Positions 17,056 to 25,048 of a DNA stretch of 64,000 bases are shown piece by piece. The position numbers were made by a program, and so were the translations under genes. Every line of letters begins with the position of its first letter. The stretch's first letter is position 1. Under the pieces are notes generated by a model. The model was not told the origin of the DNA. It saw only the letters and a list, made by a program, of their open reading frames with translations, and ran no database searches. The DNA is from an uncultured Maribacter sp. (lineage in GTDB: Bacteria > Bacteroidota > Bacteroidia > Flavobacteriales > Flavobacteriaceae): NCBI RefSeq assembly GCF_947500405.1, contig NZ_CANMRY010000002.1, forward strand, positions 310,001 to 374,000, written 5' to 3'.

Positions 17056-18060
17056 ATGAGTTCTGAAAAAGATGCGAAATTAAAAGCCCTTAAACTAACC
17101 CTAGATAAATTAGACAAAACTTACGGTAAAGGTTCCGTAATGAAATTAGGAGATAGTGTTATAGAAGATGTTGAGGTAATTCCGTCTGGTTCACTTGGTC
17201 TTGATATTGCTTTAGGCGTTGGTGGTTACCCTAGAGGGCGTATTGTAGAAATATACGGTCCAGAATCTTCTGGTAAAACAACTTTAACTTTGCATGCTAT
17301 TGCTGGCGCTCAAAAAAATGGTGGTATTGCTGCTTTTATTGATGCAGAACATGCTTTTGACCGTTTTTATGCCGAAAAATTAGGAATAGATATTGATAAC
17401 TTAATCATTTCGCAACCAGATAATGGAGAGCAAGCTTTAGAGATTGCAGATAATCTTATTCGTTCTGGTGCTATTGATATTGTTGTAATTGATTCTGTTG
17501 CTGCTTTAACTCCAAAAAGTGAAATTGAAGGAGAAATGGGAGATTCTAAAATGGGGCTTCATGCAAGGCTTATGTCTCAGGCATTACGTAAACTAACAGG
17601 ATCTATTAGTAAAACCAATTGTACTGTTATATTTATTAACCAATTACGTGAAAAAATTGGAGTAATGTTCGGAAACCCAGAAACTACTACTGGTGGTAAT
17701 GCCCTAAAATTCTACGCTTCTGTACGTTTAGATATTAGAAGGTCTACACAAATTAAAAATACCGATGGTAATGTTCTAGGAAATAAAACTAGAGTAAAAG
17801 TGGTTAAAAATAAAGTAGCTCCTCCTTTTAGAACTACAGAGTTTGATATTATGTATGGTGAAGGAATTTCTAAAGTAGGAGAATTAATTGATCTTGGTGT
17901 TGAGTATGAAATAGTAAAGAAAAGTGGTTCTTGGTTTAGCTATGGCGATACTAAACTTGGTCAAGGTAGAGATGCTGTAAAAGCATTAATATTAGATAAC
18001 CCAGAATTGTTTGAAGAATTAGAGTCTAAAATTCGTGAAGCAATAAATGCTGTAAAGTAA
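17056..18060 (+). CDS. recA: Recombinase RecA
   Basis: DNA-dependent ATPase for homologous recombination and SOS-type responses. The 334 residues show Walker A G68-PESSGKT (residues 68-75), IDAEHAFD, Walker [13 protein letters not shown], loop L1/L2 region [19 protein letters not shown], and [20 protein letters not shown]. Length and motifs are normal. The AT-rich gap upstream (16790-17055) has no exact TAnnTTTG box at the right distance; TTATTTTG near 17017-17024 is a near match. Confidence 0.98.
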   Translation: MSSEKDAKLKALKLTLDKLDKTYGKGSVMKLGDSVIEDVEVIPSGSLGLDIALGVGGYPRGRIVEIYGPESSGKTTLTLHAIAGAQKNGGIAAFIDAEHAFDRFYAEKLGIDIDNLIISQPDNGEQALEIADNLIRSGAIDIVVIDSVAALTPKSEIEGEMGDSKMGLHARLMSQALRKLTGSISKTNCTVIFINQLREKIGVMFGNPETTTGGNALKFYASVRLDIRRSTQIKNTDGNVLGNKTRVKVVKNKVAPPFRTTEFDIMYGEGISKVGELIDLGVEYEIVKKSGSWFSYGDTKLGQGRDAVKALILDNPELFEELESKIREAINAVK

Positions 18061-18085
18061 ATAGCGTAGAGCTAAGTATCAGAGT

Positions 18086-18111
18086 ATTTAAATCTCGATT
18101 ATCGAGTAAAA
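18086..18111. repeat. Fragment of the 102-base dispersed repeat
   Basis: These 26 bases, which include the palindrome CTCGATTATCGAG, are the exact reverse complement of the left end of the repeat copies at 24947 and 60152. Similarity continues weakly to 18079. The rest of the element is missing here, so this is a truncated copy in inverse orientation between recA and the lipoprotein gene. Confidence 0.85.
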
Positions 18112-18154
18112 CACGTCTTTTCCCCATATATTAAAGCAAAAACGCAACCTTTAG

Positions 18155-18191
18155 CATAAGCAAACATCTTAAAATAAAATGTTTGCTTATG
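18155..18191 (+). promoter_or_regulatory. Perfect inverted repeat containing the lipoprotein start codon
   Basis: A 13-base perfect inverted repeat (CATAAGCAAACAT / ATGTTTGCTTATG) with an 11-base loop. The last three bases of the right arm are the ATG of the lipoprotein gene at 18189. In RNA this would bury the start codon in a stem; as DNA it could be an operator. The repeat is seen directly; its role is inference. Confidence 0.6.
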
Positions 18192-18611
18192 AAAAGGCTT
18201 GTTCCCCTTATTGCTATAATTTTTCTCGGTACTTTACTAAGTAACTGTAGTGTAGATAATGATAGTCCAAACTTTCAATTTGTTCCTTTACAAATTATAA
18301 GTGCACAATTACCAGAATCTTTTAATTTAGATGAAACCTATCAAATTAAAGTTTCCTTTATTAAACCAAACGGTTGTACTTCTTACGAAGGCTTTGATGT
18401 TACCAAAGAAGACCAAACTATACGTAATGTTGTTGTTGTAGGCTCTGAGCGTATAGATATCGATGATTGTACAGAACAAGCAGTTGAACAAACGGCAGAA
18501 TTTAATTTTGTTGTACTTTACAACGAAACATATACCTTTAAGTTCTGGCTCGGAGAAACTGGATCAGGAGAGGATGAGTATTTAGAAATTGATGTACCAG
18601 TAAACGAGTAG
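18189..18611 (+). CDS. Hypothetical lipoprotein upstream of an ECF sigma factor
   Basis: A 140-residue secreted lipoprotein of unknown function. The signal peptide MKRLVPLIAIIFLGTLLSNC ends in a lipobox (LLSNC), followed by Ser-Val-Asp-Asn-Asp. The mature part is rich in beta-prone segments (FNLDETYQIKVSFIKPNGC, ETYTFKFWLGETGSGEDEYL) and has two Cys, consistent with an Ig-like fold. The ATG at 18189 was chosen; a TTG two codons earlier is also in frame. It lies 22 bases before the sigma factor gene. Its order with the sigma factor and the barrel-type anti-sigma protein suggests it belongs to the same envelope signalling unit. Confidence 0.75.
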   Translation: MKRLVPLIAIIFLGTLLSNCSVDNDSPNFQFVPLQIISAQLPESFNLDETYQIKVSFIKPNGCTSYEGFDVTKEDQTIRNVVVVGSERIDIDDCTEQAVEQTAEFNFVVLYNETYTFKFWLGETGSGEDEYLEIDVPVNE

Positions 18612-18633
18612 TAACAACTAAACAAACTTTAAA

Positions 18634-19200
18634 TTGAGTCTAGAAGAACTCATACATAAATGTAAAAAAAACGATAGAAAGGCCCAGGCTCAATTGTATA
18701 GTATGTTTTCTCCTGTACTTTTTAGCATTTGTCTTAAGTACTCTCGTAATAAAACCGAGGCAGAAGATAGTTTGCATGATAGTTTTATGACTATTTATGA
18801 AAAAATAGGGCAATATAAATCTAAAGGCTCTTTTGAAGGTTGGTTAAAAAGAATTACAGTTAATACGGTATTACAGAAATACAGAAAAAAAGAATATCTA
18901 AACGCTGTTACAGAAAACACAGAAGATATTATAGAGGTAGAACAGGAAGAAAACGAAATTAGTTTACAAACACTACTTAGTTATATTCAAGAACTACCAT
19001 CAAAATATAGAATAACTTTTAATTTATATGTTCTAGATGGGTATTCTCATAAAGAAATAAGTGAGCTTTTAGGAACTACTGTAGGTACCTCAAAATCTAA
19101 CCTAGCTAGAGCAAGACTAATATTAAAAGAAAAAATAGAAACCAAAACCGCCCAATCTATAATAGTAGGAATTTTAATATTTGGATTGGAAAACGCATAA
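18634..19200 (+). CDS. ECF-type RNA polymerase sigma factor
   Basis: Sigma-70 family extracytoplasmic-function factor of 188 residues. Region 2 is visible as LYSMFSPVLFSICLKYSRNK then AEDSLHDSFMTIYEKIGQY, with GSFEGWLKRITVNTVLQKYR; region 4 is LPSKYRITFNLYVLDGYSHK then EISELLGTTVGTSKSNLARA. The start is TTG at 18634, placed at the usual distance before region 2; no ATG fits. It is followed 54 bases later by a protein with a cytoplasmic N-terminus, one TM helix and an outer-membrane barrel, its probable anti-sigma partner. Confidence 0.92.
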   Translation: MSLEELIHKCKKNDRKAQAQLYSMFSPVLFSICLKYSRNKTEAEDSLHDSFMTIYEKIGQYKSKGSFEGWLKRITVNTVLQKYRKKEYLNAVTENTEDIIEVEQEENEISLQTLLSYIQELPSKYRITFNLYVLDGYSHKEISELLGTTVGTSKSNLARARLILKEKIETKTAQSIIVGILIFGLENA

Positions 19201-19254
19201 AACGTCTCTTGTTTGCCTAAACCAGCACACAATAAGACATAAGATAATATAAAG

Positions 19255-20724
19255 ATGAGTAAAATAAAATTAGACAAACTTTTCCAAGAAAAGTTTAAAG
19301 GCTTCCAGGAGCTGCCAGACGAAAAAGTCTGGCAATCTATAGAGGCCTCTTTAAATGAAAAAGAGAAAAAACGAAGAGTTATTCCACTATGGTGGAAATT
19401 AGGTGGCGTAGCAGCAATAATTGCTTTGGGTTTCTTCTTAATTAATCCTTTTAGCAACAACCAAACCATACCTTCTTCTGTTGTAACAGAAACATCAAAT
19501 TCTAATAAAGACAAAAAAAATGTCCAAGAAGAAGAGAATACTTTAATCTTAAAAGAAGAAATTAATACGATAACAAAAATTATAGAAACGCCTAGTAATA
19601 GTCCTTCCGAAGAAGAAAATAGCATAACTACAGTTTCAAAAAATAATATTCTTAAAAACAATGGCAATAGCAATACAAATAAGCATATTGCCAATGCATT
19701 CGTAAGTAGAAAAAAAACCACCTCTAAAGACAATTTAATTGCCGAAACCAAGAAAGAAAAAGAGGCTTCTTCTACTATAGAAACAAAGAATATTAACAAT
19801 CTTGCAGAAGTTAATCCTTCCAAAAAGGATTTAAATACTTCTACAAATAACCGTCAAGAAGCTATTATAACGGAAGAGACTAAAGAGGACGAACTGGCTT
19901 CTGAAGAAAAAGAAACCAAAAAATCTATTTTTGAAGAAATTAAAGAGCAAGAAGAAGAAAAAGAAGCATTAGCAAATAAAACTCCGACTAAAAGATGGTC
20001 CGCAGGACCTAATGTAGCTCCTGTTTATTTTAATGCTCTCGGAGACGGTTCTCCTGTAGACGCCATGTTTGTGTCTAACTCCAAATCTGGAAGCACTAAC
20101 TTAAGTTATGGGCTTTCCGTGGCTTATGAGGTAAGCAAAAAGTTAAGTATACGTTCTGGGGTTCATAAAGTTGATTATTCTTACAACACTAATAATGTGC
20201 TTTTTTCTTCAAACTTTAATAGCGCAATAAGCAGAATTAATACTATTAGTTATAATACTAGTTCTTCAAGTTTAGAAGTATTAAGCACAGACACAAATAG
20301 TACTCTTAGCAGTTCTCCTAAAGAAAGTTTTGCTTCAGACGCTTCTGCTAAAAGTCCTGCTAAAGAAGGTTCTATGTCGCAACAATTTGGCTATATAGAG
20401 GTGCCTTTAGAACTTAATTATACTATATTAGATACTAAATTTGGTGTAAATTTTATTGGGGGCTTAAGTTCTTTATTCTTAATAGATAATTCTATTCTTT
20501 TATCTTCTCAAGATATAACTACGGAGCTAGGAGAGGCAAACAATATTAACTCGGTAAACTTTAGTACCAATATAGGAGTTGGATTAAATTATAAATTTTC
20601 TCCTAAAGTAAAAATAAACGTAGAACCCATGTTTAAATACCAATTAAATACATTTTCTAATACGCAAGGAACATTTAACCCTTACTCTATTGGTGTGTAT
20701 AGTGGATTAATTTTTAAATTTTAA
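19255..20724 (+). CDS. Predicted dual-membrane-spanning anti-sigma factor (N-terminal cytoplasmic segment, TM, linker, OM barrel)
   Basis: 489 residues in four parts. Residues 1-45 are charged and helical (LDKLFQEKFKGFQELPDEKV then WQSIEASLNE), with the W-x-x-I-x-x-x-L pattern common at the start of Bacteroidota anti-sigma proteins. Residues 46-65 are one TM helix (WWKLGGVAAIIALGFFLINP). Residues 66-246 are a low-complexity linker rich in Glu, Lys, Asn, Ser and Thr. Residues 247-489 look like an outer-membrane beta-barrel (RWSAGPNVAPVYFNALGDGS, LSYGLSVAYEVSKKLSIRSG, VGLNYKFSPKVKINVEPMF, ending in IGVYSGLIFKF with a terminal Phe). This fits the Dma type described in Bacteroides thetaiotaomicron. 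Assignment rests on topology and on the preceding ECF sigma gene. Confidence 0.8.
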   Translation: MSKIKLDKLFQEKFKGFQELPDEKVWQSIEASLNEKEKKRRVIPLWWKLGGVAAIIALGFFLINPFSNNQTIPSSVVTETSNSNKDKKNVQEEENTLILKEEINTITKIIETPSNSPSEEENSITTVSKNNILKNNGNSNTNKHIANAFVSRKKTTSKDNLIAETKKEKEASSTIETKNINNLAEVNPSKKDLNTSTNNRQEAIITEETKEDELASEEKETKKSIFEEIKEQEEEKEALANKTPTKRWSAGPNVAPVYFNALGDGSPVDAMFVSNSKSGSTNLSYGLSVAYEVSKKLSIRSGVHKVDYSYNTNNVLFSSNFNSAISRINTISYNTSSSSLEVLSTDTNSTLSSSPKESFASDASAKSPAKEGSMSQQFGYIEVPLELNYTILDTKFGVNFIGGLSSLFLIDNSILLSSQDITTELGEANNINSVNFSTNIGVGLNYKFSPKVKINVEPMFKYQLNTFSNTQGTFNPYSIGVYSGLIFKF

Positions 20725-20763
20725 ATAAAGCGACTTTATTAATACTACAAAAGTCGCTTTATT
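20724..20763. terminator. Bidirectional terminator between convergent genes
   Basis: Stem AATAAAGCGACTTT / AAAGTCGCTTTATT around a 12-base loop lies between the anti-sigma-type gene (+), whose stop it touches, and the SRPBCC gene (-), which ends at 20775. No long T tract follows on either side, so strength is uncertain. Confidence 0.75.
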
Positions 20764-20774
20764 GTAGCATATTA

Positions 20775-21311
20775 TTACTTTTCAGAAACTTTTTTTAATA
20801 GCTCCATTCCTCTTCCGTTCATTTTTTCCATATCTTTTTTTGCTCTAAAAAGCCACATAAAGAAAGAATCTATAAAGCTCGATTTTAGTTTAAAATCTTG
20901 TGTTACTTTAATTAAAGTCCCAGTTTGTATAAAAGAATATTCAAAAGTTGGATTTGCCTTAAATGGTTTTTGAATATTACATTCCATTCTTATATACTTT
21001 AATGGTTTAATTTCCTTTGTTTCTTGGTAACCCAAGTCTTTTCCTTTATTACCCTCCCAATGAAATTGTGCTCCAACCTGCCCATCAGGGCCTTTAATAC
21101 TTGTTTTTTGAACTGGATCAGCCTCATAGAACGGTGACCATTTAGTAAAGTTTTTCAAGTAAGCTACATTATCAAAAGTAGTTTGTATATCAGATTGAAT
21201 ATGTACTGTTTTTTGAATATGAATATGCTGCAATTTGTTTGCATTATAAAATCCAATGCCTAAAAACAGGACTAATGCTGCGGCAATTATTAGTAGTATC
21301 ATTTTTTTCAT
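20775..21311 (-). CDS. SRPBCC (polyketide cyclase-like) family protein
   Basis: A 178-residue protein with an N-terminal hydrophobic anchor (MILLIIAAALVLFLGIGFYN) and an SRPBCC/START-like ligand-binding domain: KTVHIQSDIQTTFDNVAYLK, WSPFYEADPVQKT, GAQFHWEGNKGKDLGYQETK and a final amphipathic helix. Such proteins bind hydrophobic ligands; the ligand is unknown. It lies 15 bases after the YciI-family gene on the same strand, so the two are probably co-transcribed. Confidence 0.8.
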   Translation of the reverse strand: MKKMILLIIAAALVLFLGIGFYNANKLQHIHIQKTVHIQSDIQTTFDNVAYLKNFTKWSPFYEADPVQKTSIKGPDGQVGAQFHWEGNKGKDLGYQETKEIKPLKYIRMECNIQKPFKANPTFEYSFIQTGTLIKVTQDFKLKSSFIDSFFMWLFRAKKDMEKMNGRGMELLKKVSEK

Positions 21312-21326
21312 TTTTAAAAAATTATA

Positions 21327-21680
21327 TTAATTATCCATTGGTATAATATTACGAACCTCAACAGAACCTCCCATTTTTAAAATTGGACTGTCTTTAGCCA
21401 TCTCAACCGCTTCCTCTAAAGAATTTGCGTTAACAATCATATTTCCACTAATTGTTTTGTTATCGGAAATTAGAATTCCATCTAAGACAGATGAATTAGC
21501 GGCTATTTGTTTTCCTTCAAAACCTAATTGGTAAGTGCTATCTAATTTTTCTTTCATTGCTATATTACCAATAAAGCCTCCCCAATCTTGTCTCATTTGT
21601 TCCATTTCTTGTAGTGTTGGTTTGTAATCAGGATTAGGAGTGTACCTAAATAACATCATAAATTTTTTCTCTACTTTCAT
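21327..21680 (-). CDS. YciI-like (YCII/DGPF-related) family protein
   Basis: A 117-residue protein of the YciI fold. Recognisable parts are FMMLFRYTPNPDYKPTLQE, MRQDWGGFIGNIAMKEKLDS, DGILISDNKTISGNMIVNAN and SLEEAVEMAKDSPILKMGGS, which is the classic A-x-x-x-A-x-x-x-P family ending. Family members are dimeric ferredoxin-like proteins of mostly unknown activity. It is upstream of the SRPBCC gene in the same direction, a pairing often seen with stress or ECF loci. Confidence 0.85.
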   Translation of the reverse strand: MKVEKKFMMLFRYTPNPDYKPTLQEMEQMRQDWGGFIGNIAMKEKLDSTYQLGFEGKQIAANSSVLDGILISDNKTISGNMIVNANSLEEAVEMAKDSPILKMGGSVEVRNIIPMDN

Positions 21681-21765
21681 TTCTTTTATTTTAAAGAGTT
21701 AAACAATACTCCAAAAGTAGAAGAGGAAAAAGACAAAAAACTTTGCCTATGACAAGAAATAAAAA

Positions 21766-22461
21766 TTAGGCTTTTTTAAGCCAAGACAATTTGCGAAAAA
21801 CCAAAAGATGAAGAAAAATAATAGTTGGTGGTGCAAAGGCTGGAATAAAGCAAAAAGGAAATTCCACCAAAAACTCTACACCCTGTACAGTATTATCCAT
21901 ACTAATTTTAGTAAAAATAATAGCCATAGCAGATGTAATTATAATATCTACCAGACCAAACGTATTCCAAATTAAAGTAAGCTTTCTGGCATAACTTTTA
22001 TTATTTCTGATGGCTTTGGCAACAAAAACACTTGAGATTGCAGTAAGTAAATCTCCTATACCAGCACATAAAGCAAAAACTGGTGGTAATAAATCATAAA
22101 GATATAGAATAATAAAAGTTACTCCTATTAAACGAAATATGTGAATCTTAACTAAGTACTCTAGTTTTAAAATTGCATTTGCCTTTTTACATATTTTGGT
22201 GCTAAAGATTATTGTTACAAATACTGCTAATGGCAGTGTTGTGGTAACTACAATTTTTGGAGGTAACATTACAGTATCAAAAAAGCCATTAATACTAGCT
22301 ACTGAAACTATAATTAAATAAATAATGTAAAAGCCCAGAACCAACCAAAAGCCATTTTTAATCTTTCCTTTTTTTGCTAAACGAGCTACCATTAGTATAG
22401 GAAATAGAAATGCCAGCAAAAAAAGAATAGAAAAAAATATTGGGATTTGATAAGAAAACAT
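21766..22461 (-). CDS. Hypothetical polytopic membrane protein
   Basis: A 231-residue protein with about seven hydrophobic helices (for example PIFFSILFLLAFLFPILMVA, FWLVLGFYIIYLIIVSVA, IHIFRLIGVTFIILYLYDLL). The loops are basic (KKGKIKN, KICKKANAILK), giving a positive-inside pattern. I recognise no catalytic motif. It lies 9 bases after a Crp-type regulator gene on the same strand, so that regulator may control it. Confidence 0.7.
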   Translation of the reverse strand: MFSYQIPIFFSILFLLAFLFPILMVARLAKKGKIKNGFWLVLGFYIIYLIIVSVASINGFFDTVMLPPKIVVTTTLPLAVFVTIIFSTKICKKANAILKLEYLVKIHIFRLIGVTFIILYLYDLLPPVFALCAGIGDLLTAISSVFVAKAIRNNKSYARKLTLIWNTFGLVDIIITSAMAIIFTKISMDNTVQGVEFLVEFPFCFIPAFAPPTIIFLHLLVFRKLSWLKKA

Positions 22462-22470
22462 AGGCTTGTG

Positions 22471-23046
22471 TTATAAAGTAATTTCTTTTCTGATTCTACT
22501 TAAAGATGTATCTGTAATGCCTAAATAAGTGGCAATATGTTTTAAAGGCACATTTTGAATTATAGAGGGCTTTTCTTTTATTAAATTTAAATATCTATCC
22601 TTTGCTTGATCTGCAATTACGGATATAGAATGATTTTTTAACTCAAAATAATTCTTTATTAGCCTTGTTCTTCCTACCTCTCTAAAAGCTTCTATATTAA
22701 ATAATTTCATGAAATTAGAAAAGCTAATTTTCCAACATTTTCCTTCTGTTATAGTCTTGATAGACTCTTTACATGGCTTTTTTAAGAAATAAGAATGCCA
22801 ATCTATCACAATATCATTTACAGAAAAGAATTTGGTTGTAATATCATTCCCCTCTGTATCTATGGTAAAGGAGCGTAAAAATCCCGATTCTAAAAAGTAA
22901 TAATAATTTGCTACTTTCCCTTTTTCAATTAAATACTCGTTCTTATTAAAATCTACTTCTTCAAATTGCGCTATTATTAACTTTAGCTCCTCTGCGCTAA
23001 AATTCTCCGTTTTAAAAATGCTATTTAAAAAATGTGTTTTATCCAT
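22471..23046 (-). CDS. Crp/Fnr-type transcriptional regulator
   Basis: A 191-residue regulator with a cyclic-nucleotide-binding fold (residues about 15-115; FNKNEYLIEKGKVANYYYFL then ESGFLRSF) and a short C-terminal winged helix (VPLKHIATYLGITDTSLSRI then RKEITL). The nucleotide-contacting signature of true CRP (GE...RSA) is not visible, so the ligand is unknown. It lies directly upstream of the seven-helix membrane protein gene. Confidence 0.88.
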   Translation of the reverse strand: MDKTHFLNSIFKTENFSAEELKLIIAQFEEVDFNKNEYLIEKGKVANYYYFLESGFLRSFTIDTEGNDITTKFFSVNDIVIDWHSYFLKKPCKESIKTITEGKCWKISFSNFMKLFNIEAFREVGRTRLIKNYFELKNHSISVIADQAKDRYLNLIKEKPSIIQNVPLKHIATYLGITDTSLSRIRKEITL

Positions 23047-23104
23047 TTTAATCCAAAGGTTTACCTTAACAAAACCTAACTATTCTTAACTAAAGTAATA
23101 TTAT

Positions 23105-23866
23105 TTAGCTAATTTCAGCTTTTACCAACTCTTTATAAATTACGTCTCTAACCTCTTCTCGCAGCGTAATTTTATCTTCTTCAACCAATATTGCCGTTTC
23201 AAAAAAAGAATGAATCTTTGCTTTAGTGATCCCTGGAAAACCACTAAAAAAAGTGAAAGAGAATCTTTTTTTATTATCGTAAAATGTCATGGGAATAATA
23301 GGAATTTTATGCGCAATTGCCATTTTAAAAGCACCATCCTTAAAACTATCTAATACAATATGTTCTTCTGGGACTCCGCCTTCAGGAAAAATGCAAATAC
23401 TTAATCCTTGCTCTAATCTTCTTTGCGCTCTTCTATACACTCCTGTTCTACTTTTAGTACTCTCCCGATCTACTAAAATGCATACTCGCTTATAGAAAAA
23501 CCCAAATACAGGTATTTTAACTAATTCCTTTTTACCAACAAAAACAAAAGGGTTTTTACTCACATAAAGCATAAGCATTATATCTAACATACTGGTATGG
23601 TTTGCAACCAGCATATAACTTTTCCCTTTTTTTATTTTTTGTTGTTTCTTTACTCTTGGAGGGCAACCCATACCATATAAAATAGGTATTGCCCATAAAT
23701 TTCTTGCCAACCAAAAAAACTGAGGATACCACTTTTCTTTAAGAGAAAATAATAGTAAGAAAGGAAAAAATAAAAATATTGGTATGGCTACTAAAACATA
23801 AAACCAAATACGATATAGAAGCCAAAATATATATTTAAAAACAATCATATAAAACCAAAAATACAT
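23105..23866 (-). CDS. plsC: 1-acyl-sn-glycerol-3-phosphate acyltransferase
   Basis: Acylates lysophosphatidic acid to phosphatidic acid in phospholipid synthesis. The 253 residues have hydrophobic N-terminal helices (about 5-40) and the acyltransferase motifs NHTSMLD (His90-x4-Asp95), VDRESTKSRTGVYRRAQRRL and FPEGGVPEE (motif III). Length fits the family. It is divergent from trpS, with an 87-base gap. Confidence 0.92.
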   Translation of the reverse strand: MYFWFYMIVFKYIFWLLYRIWFYVLVAIPIFLFFPFLLLFSLKEKWYPQFFWLARNLWAIPILYGMGCPPRVKKQQKIKKGKSYMLVANHTSMLDIMLMLYVSKNPFVFVGKKELVKIPVFGFFYKRVCILVDRESTKSRTGVYRRAQRRLEQGLSICIFPEGGVPEEHIVLDSFKDGAFKMAIAHKIPIIPMTFYDNKKRFSFTFFSGFPGITKAKIHSFFETAILVEEDKITLREEVRDVIYKELVKAEIS

Positions 23867-23896
23867 AATTGTAATGAGCTATTCTATTAAAAAAAT

Positions 23897-23904
23897 TACC
23901 TTTG
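23897..23904 (+). promoter_or_regulatory. -7 box for trpS
   Basis: TACCTTTG matches TAnnTTTG. It would start a trpS transcript near 23910, about 40 bases before the ATG at 23954. A TTG at 23869-23871 lies a little too far upstream (25-base spacer) for a standard -33 element. Confidence 0.45.
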
Positions 23905-23953
23905 CCTTACGTTTAACTTATTAATAATATGCCCTGCTTTTGCAGATAATGCT

Positions 23954-24922
23954 ATGTCTAGAATTTTAACAGGAATACAAAGTACAGGAACACCACATTT
24001 AGGAAACATTTTAGGCGCTATTATGCCCGCAATTAAAATGGCAAACGATTCTAAAAATGAGTCTTTTCTTTTTATTGCAGATATGCACTCTCTTACCCAA
24101 ATAAAAAATGGAGAAGAGTTACGTAACAACACCTATGCGGTTGCTGCAACTTGGTTAGCATTTGGTTTAGATATTAGTAATACCGTTTTTTATAGACAAA
24201 GTGATGTTCCCCAAACCACAGAGCTTTCTTGGTATTTAAGCTGTTTTTTTCCATACCAAAGATTAACTCTTGCGCATTCTTTTAAAGACAAAGCAGACCG
24301 TTTAGATGATGTAAACGCAGGTTTATTTACGTACCCAATGCTTATGGCTGCAGATATTCTTTTGTATGATGCCGAGATTGTTCCCGTAGGTAAAGACCAA
24401 TTACAACATATTGAAATGACCCGTGATGTTGCTTCTAGATTCCATGCAAAATTAGGAGAAACTTTTGTTTTACCCGATGCCAAAGTACAAGAGGAAACCA
24501 TGTACATTCCTGGAACAGATGGTGCTAAAATGAGTAAAAGTAAAGGCAACTTAATTAACTTATTCCAGACAGATAAAAAGTTACGTAAACAAATTATGGG
24601 CATCCAAACGGATAGCACCCCTATGGAAGACCCAAAAGATCCTGATACCGATAATGTATTTGCACTTTATAAAATCTTGGCTAACGAGGAACAAATTGCA
24701 GAAATGCGTGCCAACTACCTAAACGGGAACTACGGTTACGGTCATGCAAAGCAAGCCTTATATGAAGTTATTCTAGATACATTTGGAGAAGCTCGTGAAA
24801 AGTTTGATTACTACATGAACAATCTTAATGAGATAGATGATGCACTTGCAATTGGAGCAGAAAAGGCTAGCAAGGTTGCAGATGGTGTTTTAAAAAGAGT
24901 AAGAACAAAACTAGGCTACTAG
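23954..24922 (+). CDS. trpS: Tryptophanyl-tRNA synthetase
   Basis: Class I aminoacyl-tRNA synthetase charging tRNA-Trp. The 322 residues contain the HIGH-type motif TPHLGNIL (His15-Leu-Gly-Asn18), the KMSKS loop AKMSKSKGN (Lys192-Ser196) and the tryptophan-pocket region PVGKDQLQHIEMTRDVASRF. Length fits the bacterial enzyme. A copy of the 102-base repeat begins 24 bases after its stop. Confidence 0.97.
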   Translation: MSRILTGIQSTGTPHLGNILGAIMPAIKMANDSKNESFLFIADMHSLTQIKNGEELRNNTYAVAATWLAFGLDISNTVFYRQSDVPQTTELSWYLSCFFPYQRLTLAHSFKDKADRLDDVNAGLFTYPMLMAADILLYDAEIVPVGKDQLQHIEMTRDVASRFHAKLGETFVLPDAKVQEETMYIPGTDGAKMSKSKGNLINLFQTDKKLRKQIMGIQTDSTPMEDPKDPDTDNVFALYKILANEEQIAEMRANYLNGNYGYGHAKQALYEVILDTFGEAREKFDYYMNNLNEIDDALAIGAEKASKVADGVLKRVRTKLGY

Positions 24923-24946
24923 ACTTGCCCTTACTCTTAATCCGTT

Positions 24947-25048
24947 TTTTACTCGATAATCGAGATTTAAATGCTCCGACGCTTGCGTCGAAATCAATGC
25001 TAATTTTCCTTCTAATGCCTCGTGGGCTTGCCCGGAGGTAGTTTACTT
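24947..25048. repeat. Dispersed hairpin-rich repeat, copy B
   Basis: 102 bases nearly identical (about 4 to 5 differences) to 60152-60253. Three internal dyads: CTCGATAATCGAG, CGACGCTTGCGTCG and, near the right end, GGGCTTGCCC. It fills the gap between trpS (+) and the FKBP gene (-), its right end covering the FKBP stop codon. It looks like a non-coding REP-like or MITE-like element at a convergent gene junction. Confidence 0.9.

Noticed and set aside
19047-19823. 258-codon minus-strand frame opposite the anti-sigma linker
   Set aside because: It is the complement of the Glu/Lys/Asn-rich linker, giving Phe/Leu/Ser runs; no motif and no start context.
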